Below, one piece after another: positions 14,796 to 23,250 of a stretch of 37,379 nucleotides of DNA. Location: NCBI GenBank assembly GCA_024102975.1, contig JAGFJD010000154.1, positions 1 to 37,379 on the forward strand, read 5' to 3'. This DNA comes from Phaeodactylibacter sp. (GTDB taxonomy: Bacteria; Bacteroidota; Bacteroidia; Chitinophagales; Saprospiraceae). The notes under the pieces are model-generated. The model was not told the origin of the DNA and searched no databases. It saw only the letters and a program-made list of their open reading frames with translations. The translations under genes and the position numbers were made by a program. Within the stretch, counting starts at the first letter, position 1. The number at the start of each line of letters is the position of its first letter.

Positions 14796-16274
14796 ATGGA
14801 AATTGATTACACTAAAATAGCCACCGCCTCAGCCGAACCGGAAGCTGGTTCCATGATAGAGACTTTCCGGGCCATTGGCTATTCTATAGAAACTGCCATT
14901 GCTGATATTATAGACAATTCGATTTCTGCCGGAGCAAAAAGTATCTGGATCGATTACGTTTGGAGTGGGCCTGACACGATCATCGGAATAATGGATGATG
15001 GTTGTGGCATGACCAATGAAGAACTAATTCAGGCCATGCGGCCCGGAAGTATAAGCCCTTTAACAGAAAGAGCTGAACACGATCTGGGGAGATTCGGACT
15101 CGGGCTGAAAACTGCATCATTTTCGCAATGCCGGAAGTTTTGTGTGGCTTCCAGGAAAAACTATATAGAAAGTTATTGGACATGGGATTTGGATTTCGTC
15201 AACAATGTTGAAGCATGGAAATTGATAAAATACAAGCCTGATGGTATTGATTTCACCAAGCATTTTGATGAGTTAAAAAACGGAACTGTCGTACTTTGGT
15301 GGGATTTAGACAGACTGACAAAAGACACGCAAGTTGACAAAGAATCCTCCAAAGCGGATTTTTTTGCCACAATGGAAAGGGTGAAAAAACACCTCTCGAT
15401 GGTTTTTCATCGGTACATTGAAGAGGGATTGAATATTTTTCTGCGGGACCGAAAAATTACCCACTGGGATCCTTTCATGATTGGTTTCGAGGGCCTTCAG
15501 CCAAGACCTAAAACATTTCTGGAAGAAGGTAAAGTTAGCATCAAAGGATTTGTGTTGCCTCACCGATCAAAGCTGTCTGCTGAAGAATACAACTACGGAA
15601 GGGGACCCAAAGACAGCTGGACTGCCCATCAGGGTTTCTATGTCTACCGTAACAAAAGATTGCTTGTCGCAGGAGACTGGCTGGGTCTGTTCAAACAGGA
15701 AGTTCATTATGATCTGTGCAGAATAAGGATTGACATGCCGAATAATATGGATGATGAATGGCAAATTGATATAAAAAAATCTGTTGCACGTCCACCAATT
15801 AGAATCAGGGACCCTATCCTTGCAGTTGCTAAAGATGTACGCACAAAGGCAGTTGAAGTATACCGGCACAAAGGAAAAGTGGTCAGAAGAAAACTTGCAA
15901 AGAATGAATATTTCCCTTTCTGGGAAGAAAAAACCCGGCATGGGAAGCGATTTTACAGGCTTAACCGGGAACATCCAATGTTGAGAGAGTTTTTGCAAAA
16001 AGCCAACGACCATGCAAAACAATTTGAGAAAGTTCTTCAGTTCATTGAAGAAACCGTTCCGGTGCCTCTCATCACACTCCATGAGAATGAGAACGAGCGG
16101 CCACATGGACAACCATTTGAAGGAAAAAACCATGAAGTGGTTCTTGAAGTGATGCAAGCCATTTATAAAAAGCTGATTACTGAAGGATTACAACCAGAAC
16201 AGGCCAAAGCGAGAATCATCAATATGGAACCTTTCAACTTTTACCTTGAATATTTGGAACAGCTGGAAATATGA
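14796..16274 (+). CDS. GHKL-type ATPase (MutL/MORC-like)
   Basis: 492 residues from the ATG at 14796, seven bases after the methyltransferase stop with GAGAAG upstream. A TTG start at 14781 would add five residues and overlap the previous gene. The N-terminal ATP-binding Bergerat fold is clear (numbered from the TTG form): N-box ADIIDNSISAGA (41-52) with Asn46, G1 box DDGCGM (72-77), and G2 box GRFGLGLKTAS (103-113). The remaining ~350 residues resemble the S5-like and C-terminal parts of prokaryotic MORC/MutL-type proteins in restriction systems and contain no visible nuclease motif. GHKL proteins dimerise on ATP binding, so it may clamp DNA or signal to the nuclease partner. Its stop overlaps the next start as ATGA. 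Confidence 0.92.
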   Translation: MEIDYTKIATASAEPEAGSMIETFRAIGYSIETAIADIIDNSISAGAKSIWIDYVWSGPDTIIGIMDDGCGMTNEELIQAMRPGSISPLTERAEHDLGRFGLGLKTASFSQCRKFCVASRKNYIESYWTWDLDFVNNVEAWKLIKYKPDGIDFTKHFDELKNGTVVLWWDLDRLTKDTQVDKESSKADFFATMERVKKHLSMVFHRYIEEGLNIFLRDRKITHWDPFMIGFEGLQPRPKTFLEEGKVSIKGFVLPHRSKLSAEEYNYGRGPKDSWTAHQGFYVYRNKRLLVAGDWLGLFKQEVHYDLCRIRIDMPNNMDDEWQIDIKKSVARPPIRIRDPILAVAKDVRTKAVEVYRHKGKVVRRKLAKNEYFPFWEEKTRHGKRFYRLNREHPMLREFLQKANDHAKQFEKVLQFIEETVPVPLITLHENENERPHGQPFEGKNHEVVLEVMQAIYKKLITEGLQPEQAKARIINMEPFNFYLEYLEQLEI

Positions 16275-19033
16275 TGGAACAGGCAATCAGAATTTTACGG
16301 GTTCTACTTGGAAACACCACTTCTGTGGCAAGGGAACATATAGAAGAACAGGTCAATCAGGTTCTTCAAATGCCCAATTTATCGGGCCTTGACAAAGATC
16401 AACTCATAAGAGAGATAGAAAGTATCTACAATGTCAGGGTTGAGGATTTCAGGATTATTGAAAGGGAAGAAAGGAGGCTACCTTGGCTAAAGGCTAAAGT
16501 AGCAGAGATAAATCCGGAATTTTGGTCAAGATACCGAACCTACCTCCAAGATGAAAAAGGGTTTGCTCCTGACACACTTAACAAGCTTGATCACCTGACT
16601 GACCGAATCCTTGACGGATTGTTTGATCCGAACATTAATATTGAGATTGATAAAAAGGGATTGGTAGTTGGTCAGGTACAATCCGGAAAAACTTCTAATT
16701 ATACAGGTCTTATCTGCAAAGCAGCGGATGCCGGTTTCAAGTTGATTATTGTGCTTGCCGGCATTCATAACAACTTGAGAAGCCAGACTCAACTCCGCCT
16801 TGACGAAGGATTTCTGGGTTTTGACACGCAACATACCAGAGCTTTCAACCAGAACAATATCCGAATTGGCGTTGGCCGGATAAATCGTTCAGGGGTCGCA
16901 CACTCTTTAACATCAAGTCTTGATAACGGAGATTTCACACAGGCCGCTGCTAATTCTTCCGGTTTCAATTTTGACACAAATGAACCTATTATTGCAGTAG
17001 TAAAGAAAAATCCGCATGTATTGCGGAGGCTGCATCAGTGGCTTTCAGCACAGGCTACACGAGAGGCAGACGGGCGAAGAAAAATCCGGCACAAGTCATT
17101 ATTGCTGATTGATGACGAAGCAGATAATGCATCCATCAACATCTCCAATGATCCTGAAAAAAGGAGTTCAATTAATAACTGGATTACTCAAATCATTGGG
17201 TTGTTTGGCAAAAGCGGTTATGTTGGTTATACAGCCACGCCTTTTGCCAACATTTTTATTCCGATTGAAGAAGACAACCTGTTCCCAAGAGATTTTGTCA
17301 TAAACATCCCTCCCCCATCCAATTACATTGGACCGGAAAGAGTGTTTGGGTTTCAGTTGGAAGAAGAAGATGAAGAGTCAATGACTGTACTTCCGATAAT
17401 AAACCGTATTGACGATTACACATATTTTGTCCCTGACAGGCACAGGCAGCATGATCAAATGCCTTCGTCAATTCCAGAATCCTTGAGAAAAGCCATACGC
17501 TGTTTTATTCTTACTTGTGCAATCAGAAGACTGAGAGGTCAGGTAAATGTACACAACTCTATGCTGGTCCATGTATCCCGTTTTCAACGTTGGCAGGACC
17601 ATATTACTGAACTAGTGCAGAATCATTTTGACTTCTACAGAATGGGCATTGATCAGAATGATGACGATATTCTGGAAATATTCAGGGCTACTTTTGAGGA
17701 GACTGCTGAAGGCTACAGATCCTATGTTACTGTTTCAAATCAAATTCTTAATTCTCCTTTAAGTAATGTTGATCCATATATTCAGGTACATTCCTGGGAA
17801 GAAGTATTAACGGAGTTGAATGATGCGGTATCAAGAATAGAGGTAAGGGCAATACATGGAGGTTCACGGGAAGCACTTGACTATTATGATCATAAAGACG
17901 GACTTTCAGTGATCGCAATTGGAGGGAATAAACTTTCAAGAGGCTTAACACTTGAAGGTCTTTCCGTTAGCTACTTCCTGCGTTCATCAAGGATGTACGA
18001 TACCCTGATGCAGATGGGAAGATGGTTTGGCTATCGCCTAGGCTATGTAGATTTGTGCCGTTTGTTCACGAGCCAGGAGCTTAATGAATGGTTCTGTCAT
18101 ATAACGCATGCTTCCGAAGAACTCAGGGAAGAGTTTGATTATATGGCTGACGTAGCTGGTTCAACACCAGAGCAGTATGCTCTTAAAGTAAGAACTCACC
18201 CAGGAGTACTGCAAATTTCAGCCACAAATAAAATGCGCTCCGCTTCTACCGTACAGATTTCCTGGTCAGGTAGATTAGTGGAATCATATGAGTTTAAAAA
18301 AGATCAGAGTGTACTTGAAAATAATTTTATACAAGCCAAAGACTTTTTCGCAAAGCTTCCTTCGAATTTCAAAGAAAAGCCAAACTGTTTTTTATGGTAT
18401 GATATTAACCCTGATGTTGTCATCGACTTCTTCAATGGCATTCAATCAGTAGAAAATTTAAAGAAAGCAGAACCAAGGAAACTGATTGATTTCATCACAT
18501 CTCAATTACGAAACAATGAGTTAACACATTGGCGTGTTGGTTTGATGTCAAAATCAAATGCAAAAAATTCATCTGATAATTTTTTTTTAGGTGACAAACC
18601 CTATAAAATCGGTCAATGGAAAAGAACAGATGATGAAACAAGGTCAAATGAACACATATATCTCATAAAAAAATCCCATATAATAAGCCCTGGCGATGAA
18701 TTTATTGACTTAACAGCAGCAGAATACGATAAAGCCATGGAACTGACAAATCAAGAACGAGAAAAAGAAGGGGAAGCTAAATACCCAAGCGGTCAAATTG
18801 TAAGAAACGAGATCAGAAATCCAAGGAATCCTTTATTGTTGATCTATTTAATTGATCCCAAAGAAAGCCTAAACAAGTATCCCTTACCAGATTCCGTAGA
18901 ACCATTCGTAGGATATGCCATTAGTTTTCCGAAGAGCAATTTCAATGCGCCGGTTTCCTATGCAATAAACGAGGAATTATTGCCAATGTTTGACATAGTA
19001 GAAGAAGATTTTGAAGGCTATGACGAAGATTGA
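16271..19033 (+). CDS. Z1-domain superfamily 2 helicase-like ATPase
   Basis: 920 residues. Walker A is GQVQSGKT (134-141), Walker B is LLLIDDEAD (277-285), motif III-like GYTATPFANIF is near 318-328, and the C-terminal RecA-like half carries the Z1-type GGNKLSRGLTLEGLS and the arginine-finger motif QMGRWFGYR (581-589). Together these define the Z1 family, ATP-driven motors found with GHKL ATPases, DUF4420 nucleases and AIPR proteins in restriction-like operons. It probably translocates or remodels DNA to license cleavage. No nuclease motif was noted inside it. It starts within the ATGA overlap with the ATPase gene and ends 14 bp inside the following gene, so translation of the three is coupled. 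Confidence 0.93.
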   Translation: MMEQAIRILRVLLGNTTSVAREHIEEQVNQVLQMPNLSGLDKDQLIREIESIYNVRVEDFRIIEREERRLPWLKAKVAEINPEFWSRYRTYLQDEKGFAPDTLNKLDHLTDRILDGLFDPNINIEIDKKGLVVGQVQSGKTSNYTGLICKAADAGFKLIIVLAGIHNNLRSQTQLRLDEGFLGFDTQHTRAFNQNNIRIGVGRINRSGVAHSLTSSLDNGDFTQAAANSSGFNFDTNEPIIAVVKKNPHVLRRLHQWLSAQATREADGRRKIRHKSLLLIDDEADNASINISNDPEKRSSINNWITQIIGLFGKSGYVGYTATPFANIFIPIEEDNLFPRDFVINIPPPSNYIGPERVFGFQLEEEDEESMTVLPIINRIDDYTYFVPDRHRQHDQMPSSIPESLRKAIRCFILTCAIRRLRGQVNVHNSMLVHVSRFQRWQDHITELVQNHFDFYRMGIDQNDDDILEIFRATFEETAEGYRSYVTVSNQILNSPLSNVDPYIQVHSWEEVLTELNDAVSRIEVRAIHGGSREALDYYDHKDGLSVIAIGGNKLSRGLTLEGLSVSYFLRSSRMYDTLMQMGRWFGYRLGYVDLCRLFTSQELNEWFCHITHASEELREEFDYMADVAGSTPEQYALKVRTHPGVLQISATNKMRSASTVQISWSGRLVESYEFKKDQSVLENNFIQAKDFFAKLPSNFKEKPNCFLWYDINPDVVIDFFNGIQSVENLKKAEPRKLIDFITSQLRNNELTHWRVGLMSKSNAKNSSDNFFLGDKPYKIGQWKRTDDETRSNEHIYLIKKSHIISPGDEFIDLTAAEYDKAMELTNQEREKEGEAKYPSGQIVRNEIRNPRNPLLLIYLIDPKESLNKYPLPDSVEPFVGYAISFPKSNFNAPVSYAINEELLPMFDIVEEDFEGYDED

Positions 19034-20021
19034 AAAAATATGGCAGGAACTGGAAAATGAACAACAGCTCAAGAGTGGATTGTTGTACAAGCGCTATTCC
19101 GGGGCAGTCAAACCGGATGTGTATGTTGCAGTTAAATCTCCCGAAAAATTACGTTGTATTGCTGCTCAGTTGGATGCCTCTGTTGTGCTACAGGAAAAAA
19201 GCCTGGATAAACTCCGGGATATTAAAATTGAAATCCTTCCTGATAATAAGCAGCCGGAAAAACAGTTTCTCCTGGTAGTTCTGTTGAATAATCAGCATCA
19301 GGATATTTTCTCAACACTATGTGAAGACCTTATTCTCCAAATAGCAGACATTACGCAGGAAACCGAATTGATCAATCTGCTACTGCTTCGTTTAGAAAAA
19401 TGGCGATTGCTGTTCGAAAAAATGGGCAAACAGGGTCTTTCCGAGGAGGCCCAAAGGGCTTTATATGGTGAATTGTATTTCCTGAGAGATTTCCTTCAAA
19501 AGATATCTACTCCTGATTACTGTATCAATTCCTGGAAAGGACCGGAAAAAGCGGTGCAGGATTTTCAGTTTGCCGACTGGGCAGTTGAAATCAAAACTAC
19601 TCATGGAAAAAATCAGCAAAAACTCCATATTTCAAGTGAGCGGCAGCTTGACATTACTCTTGTGCCAAGAATTTTTCTCATTCACTACTCCCTTGAGGTT
19701 CGCCAGAATCATGGCGAAACATTGAACAGTCTCGTTGATAAGCTTCTTGAAATCCTTTCGGATTACCCCTCCGCATACAATGTTTTCAGTCTGAAAATAC
19801 TGGAGGCGGCATTTTTCGATATTCACCGGTATTTGTATGCTGATACAGGTTATTCCATAAGACAGGAAAACATCTACAGAATCACCGATGATTTTCCTAA
19901 AATCACAGAAGCCCAAATACCTTCCGGTGTCGGAGATGTACGATATTCTCTTATTGTGTCCGCTAATGAGGACTGGGCTTTGAATAAAGAACAGTTATTT
20001 GAGAACATTAACCCCAAATAA
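19020..20021 (+). CDS. PD-(D/E)XK nuclease-like protein (DUF4420 type)
   Basis: 333 residues from the ATG at 19020; a TTG at 19011 is also in frame but less likely. The second half holds the pattern expected of this nuclease family: GELYFLRDFL (Glu151), SWKGP near 171, then DFQFADWAVEIKTT giving Asp181, Glu190 and Lys192. These form the D-ExK metal-binding triad of restriction-endonuclease folds. It is thus the best candidate for the DNA-cutting subunit of the island. Its start overlaps the Z1 gene by 14 bp, which argues for a fixed Z1:nuclease stoichiometry. No DNA-recognition domain is recognisable. Confidence 0.9.
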   Translation: MTKIEKIWQELENEQQLKSGLLYKRYSGAVKPDVYVAVKSPEKLRCIAAQLDASVVLQEKSLDKLRDIKIEILPDNKQPEKQFLLVVLLNNQHQDIFSTLCEDLILQIADITQETELINLLLLRLEKWRLLFEKMGKQGLSEEAQRALYGELYFLRDFLQKISTPDYCINSWKGPEKAVQDFQFADWAVEIKTTHGKNQQKLHISSERQLDITLVPRIFLIHYSLEVRQNHGETLNSLVDKLLEILSDYPSAYNVFSLKILEAAFFDIHRYLYADTGYSIRQENIYRITDDFPKITEAQIPSGVGDVRYSLIVSANEDWALNKEQLFENINPK

Positions 20022-20029
20022 GTCCAAGT

Positions 20030-22360
20030 ATGCTCGAAAACCAGGAACTTCACAAGTTTTACACGGAAATTCAGGAAGATATTAAAGTACAACTCCTTTC
20101 AGAAGACGAAGGCACCAATCCTGAACAGATATTTACGGATTATGCACTGACTCTCTTATCCGAGGCAGGTGAAACAGAAAATTACAGAGTATGTTATGAC
20201 GAAAAAATCAGCAAAAGAGGAGTTGAACATAAAGTAAATGCTTATGCCCTTTATGAAAACTACGAAACCCTTGACCTTTTCATAACAATTTATCATGCAG
20301 ACAACAAGATTCAGCCGGCCACTAAAACCGAAGCGGATAAAGCTATTGACAGACTTGCCAAATTTTTCAGAAATGCCATCTACAAGGATTATGTGAATGA
20401 AATAGAAGAAAGCTCCGAAATATTTGATCTCGCTCAAACGCTTGCCAATGTTCCGGAAGTAAAGGAGTTTCTTACAAGAGTCAATATTTTTCTCTTGACA
20501 AACGGAGAGGTCAGAGCAGACTTAAAATCAGCTGACAAGGTAGCCGGCTATCCGGTTTTCTATCGTGTTATTGATATTAAATATATTTTTAATCTTTCGG
20601 AAAGATCAAGGATTCCCATTGAAATAGATTTTGAAGGTAATGGAGTATTTATTCCATGTATAGAGAACCAAAGTGACAATGAAAATTACCAATCATATCT
20701 TGCAATCGTGCCAGGTGAAGCTCTTGCTTCAATTTATGAACAGTATGGGTCCCGGCTTCTGGAGCAGAATGTACGTTCATTTCTTCAGTTCACGGGTAAG
20801 ATTAACAAGGGAATAAGAAAAACTATACTTGATGAGCCGCACATGTTTCTTGCCTTCAATAATGGCATTGCCGCAACTGCTGAAGAAGTAAAGATCATTG
20901 ATCTGCCAGGCAACAAAGGGAAAGCGATTGGATATGTCAGAGATTTTCAGATTGTCAACGGGGGGCAAACTACTGCCTCTGTCTACCATACCTGGAAAAA
21001 AAACAATGCCGATATATCACAGATCTTTGTTCAGCTTAAGCTGACAATTATAAAAGACCAAAATCACTTTGCTGAAATTGTTGGCCGTATTGCGGAATAC
21101 GCAAATACTCAAAACCGGGTTTCTGCATCAGATTTGAGTTCCAACAGAGAGAATCATGTGATACTTGAAAAGCTTTCCAGAACAATATGGGCACCGCCTA
21201 AAGCCGGTGAGACTTATCAAACGCGTTGGTTCTACGAACGATCAAGAGGACAGTATAAAAATGAACGAATACGCCATGGAGTTACCCCATCACGCAGAAA
21301 GCAGTTTGATAAGCAGAATCCAAGAAGCCAGATGTTCACTAAAGAATTGCTGGCGAAATACATAAACACGTATAAGGAAGTATATTACGGTAAAAAACTT
21401 GTAATTGGCCCTCATATTGTAGTAAGGGGAAGCCAGAAAAACTATGCTCAATTTCTCAACTACAACTTTGAAGAAAAACCAGATAACATTTATTTTGAAG
21501 ATGCTATTGCTCTGGCAATTCTATTCAAAACAGCGGAAAAGTTATATGGAATTAAACCCAATGCTATCGGAGATATGCGTTACATAACCGTTCCCTATTC
21601 GATTGCCTGGCTTGAATTCAAACTTGATTATGAGCTTGATCTTTACCGGATATGGAAGTCTCAGGAATTGAGCGCTACCCTGAAAGATAAACTCTATGAG
21701 TTAATGGTAAAAGTCGAAGAGCATATCAAAACAAATGCTCCAGGTTCTCTTTATGGAGAATGGGCAAAAAAGGAAGAGTGCTGGACATTAATCAAAGAAC
21801 AGGATTTTGATATTTCACTGGATAGCCTGAAAGAAGATTTGGTAACCAAGACGACGGTAACCCGAAGAAGAATTACAAACGATGAGACTGCTCAGGCTGA
21901 AATAGAAGCATCAGTTGAAAGGATACGGTCAGTGCATCCGGAAACATGGAAAAAAATTGAGGACTGGGGAAGAGAAACCGAAAAGCTGTCTAAATATCAA
22001 AGGGATATCGCATACACTTTAGGGAAACGTATTCAATCCAAGAAAAATCTAAGTGAAACAGAGATTAATCAGGGATTGATAATCCTTGACCTTATCACAG
22101 AAGAAATTCCGGAAATCTTCTATGATATGGATACATTTTTTGAAAATGATGAGGGAAAAACGAAAGATGACAGCAAGGAAATTACCCTTGAACTCATTCA
22201 AAAAGTTGTCCGGTGGGACAGAAAAAATAAGCGGTTGAAACCTTTTGAATATCGTTTCATGGCTGATCTTGCGGAAGGGAAAAATAGATTAACAGACAGG
22301 AACAGGTTTATTGCTGGACTTAATCTGAAAAAAGTAGAGAAATACGGATTCAAGAAGTAA
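20030..22360 (+). CDS. AIPR-family (abortive infection phage resistance) protein
   Basis: 776 residues, beginning 8 bp after the nuclease stop. The central AIPR domain is clear: RSFLQFTGKINKGIRKT near 249, FLAFNNGIAATA near 270-285 and FQIVNGGQTT near 306-315. The N-terminal ~200 residues resemble a PD-(D/E)XK-like fold in predicted layout, but I see no complete catalytic triad. The last ~250 residues are highly charged and partly helical. AIPR proteins are known from abortive-infection loci and accompany Z1/DUF4420 modules; biochemical role is poorly defined. As last gene it may be the toxic or effector arm, or a DNA-recognition subunit; the sequence does not decide between these. Confidence 0.9.
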   Translation: MLENQELHKFYTEIQEDIKVQLLSEDEGTNPEQIFTDYALTLLSEAGETENYRVCYDEKISKRGVEHKVNAYALYENYETLDLFITIYHADNKIQPATKTEADKAIDRLAKFFRNAIYKDYVNEIEESSEIFDLAQTLANVPEVKEFLTRVNIFLLTNGEVRADLKSADKVAGYPVFYRVIDIKYIFNLSERSRIPIEIDFEGNGVFIPCIENQSDNENYQSYLAIVPGEALASIYEQYGSRLLEQNVRSFLQFTGKINKGIRKTILDEPHMFLAFNNGIAATAEEVKIIDLPGNKGKAIGYVRDFQIVNGGQTTASVYHTWKKNNADISQIFVQLKLTIIKDQNHFAEIVGRIAEYANTQNRVSASDLSSNRENHVILEKLSRTIWAPPKAGETYQTRWFYERSRGQYKNERIRHGVTPSRRKQFDKQNPRSQMFTKELLAKYINTYKEVYYGKKLVIGPHIVVRGSQKNYAQFLNYNFEEKPDNIYFEDAIALAILFKTAEKLYGIKPNAIGDMRYITVPYSIAWLEFKLDYELDLYRIWKSQELSATLKDKLYELMVKVEEHIKTNAPGSLYGEWAKKEECWTLIKEQDFDISLDSLKEDLVTKTTVTRRRITNDETAQAEIEASVERIRSVHPETWKKIEDWGRETEKLSKYQRDIAYTLGKRIQSKKNLSETEINQGLIILDLITEEIPEIFYDMDTFFENDEGKTKDDSKEITLELIQKVVRWDRKNKRLKPFEYRFMADLAEGKNRLTDRNRFIAGLNLKKVEKYGFKK

Positions 22361-22395
22361 TCGATTAGTTCAGTACAATATTGATAAACTGTCTG

Positions 22396-22423
22396 GTAAT
22401 CTGGCGGACAGTGAGAAGATTAC
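22396..22423 (+). terminator. Possible terminator after the defence operon
   Basis: GTAATCT and AGATTAC form a 7-bp stem around a 14-nt loop, extendable by two pairs past one mismatch, 36 bp after the AIPR stop and before the convergent DUF5683 gene. There is no U-run, so this is weak. Confidence 0.3.
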
Positions 22424-22436
22424 AGGACGGGTTACC

Positions 22437-23099
22437 TCACCGCCCCGCCAGATTCCCTCCCTTCTTTTGCAGCGGTCTTCCGTTCAGCGGAATCGCGAAC
22501 CCAACCCCCATCACCGGCTGCCCCGTTGCCCCGATGACCTCCAAACTCGGCCGCACTTTCAGGCTCAGGTCGTCGTCCACGTTGAAGCCCTTGAGGTGGC
22601 AATCCACAAAGGCTTCCATCGCCTGCAGGACGTACACCAGCACCATGCCGACGTAGGCCGTCTGGGTATTTTTGTCGTAGTTGTCCCGCAGGGTGCGCAG
22701 GGTGTTGAGGTTGTCGAGGGTGGTGCCGGAAAACTCGTGGGGTTCGTCCTGGCGCTTGAGGTTCAGGGCGGTGCGCAGGCGGCGGTAGCGGCTCTGGTTG
22801 TAATCGATCACCAGCGCCATGCCGGTAAGGGCGCCGTACACCAGGGGCGTTTTCCACCAGCGTTTGTTGTAAATCTGCCCGGCGCCGGGAATGATCAGCG
22901 AAAGCAAAGCCGCCTTCTTCGGGTTGGGATAGTCCCGCTTGAACCAGTTGCCCTTTTTCTTGCCGGAAAGGGTGTCCGGCCGGATTTTCGCACTGGCGGT
23001 ATCAACTGCCACCGCTGCCGTATCGGGCGCATCCTGGGCAGCCAGCCGGCCCGGAAGGCTCAGGGATATCAATGCCAGAAAAAGGATATACTTTATCAT
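22437..23099 (-). CDS. DUF5683 domain protein, exported
   Basis: 220 residues from the ATG at 23099 (a GTG two codons upstream is also in frame). The N-terminus is a typical signal peptide ending AAQ near residue 22. The conserved core includes PKKAALLSLIIPGAGQIYNK near 72-90 with adjacent hydrophobic segments, and a C-terminal PVMGVGFAIPL strand. DUF5683 proteins are common in Bacteroidota, usually directly behind parAB; their role is unknown, and a membrane or envelope location is likely. It lies downstream of parB on the same strand but is separated by 151 bp containing a 24-bp tandem repeat. The acquired island abuts its 3' end. Confidence 0.88.
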   Translation of the reverse strand: MIKYILFLALISLSLPGRLAAQDAPDTAAVAVDTASAKIRPDTLSGKKKGNWFKRDYPNPKKAALLSLIIPGAGQIYNKRWWKTPLVYGALTGMALVIDYNQSRYRRLRTALNLKRQDEPHEFSGTTLDNLNTLRTLRDNYDKNTQTAYVGMVLVYVLQAMEAFVDCHLKGFNVDDDLSLKVRPSLEVIGATGQPVMGVGFAIPLNGRPLQKKGGNLAGR

Positions 23100-23180
23100 A
23101 TTCACCTAACGCTATTGGCGGCCGCCCTTGTATGCCGGCAACGCCCATTTACATTCCGTTAACCCGCCAGGTTGCCGGAA

Positions 23181-23245
23181 CTTTTACACATTTACACTTA
23201 AACACTTTTACACATTTGCACCTAAACACATTTACACGATTATAC
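23181..23245. repeat. 24-bp tandem repeat between parB and DUF5683
   Basis: Two full 24-bp units (23181-23204 and 23205-23228) starting CTTTTACACATTT differ at two positions. A third, degenerate 17-bp copy follows at 23229-23245. It forms the DUF5683 upstream region on the minus strand. The sequence is much more AT-rich than the genes around it and could hold repeated binding sites or be simple slippage. Confidence 0.85.
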
Positions 23246-23250
23246 CCCCC

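Larger units (their letters stand above)
12258..22436 (+). other. Acquired AT-rich restriction/anti-phage island
   Basis: Extent is set by the change in base composition and codon use: AAA, GAA, ATT, TTT codons inside versus GCC, CTG, GGC codons in ccmC and DUF5683. It holds six same-strand genes with overlaps or gaps of no more than 8 bp: vsr, cytosine methyltransferase, GHKL ATPase, Z1 ATPase, PD-(D/E)XK protein and AIPR protein. All six belong to families tied to restriction-modification or phage defence. The set resembles MutL/MORC-type ATPase-containing restriction systems predicted by comparative genomics (from memory, not checked). Boundaries are approximate. Confidence 0.85.

Noticed and set aside
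12258..22436. Prophage or integrative element
   Set aside because: No integrase, structural phage genes, conjugation genes or flanking att-like direct repeats; only a weak 10/12 similarity (GTGAGAGGATTT versus GTGAGAAGATTA) between the two edges.
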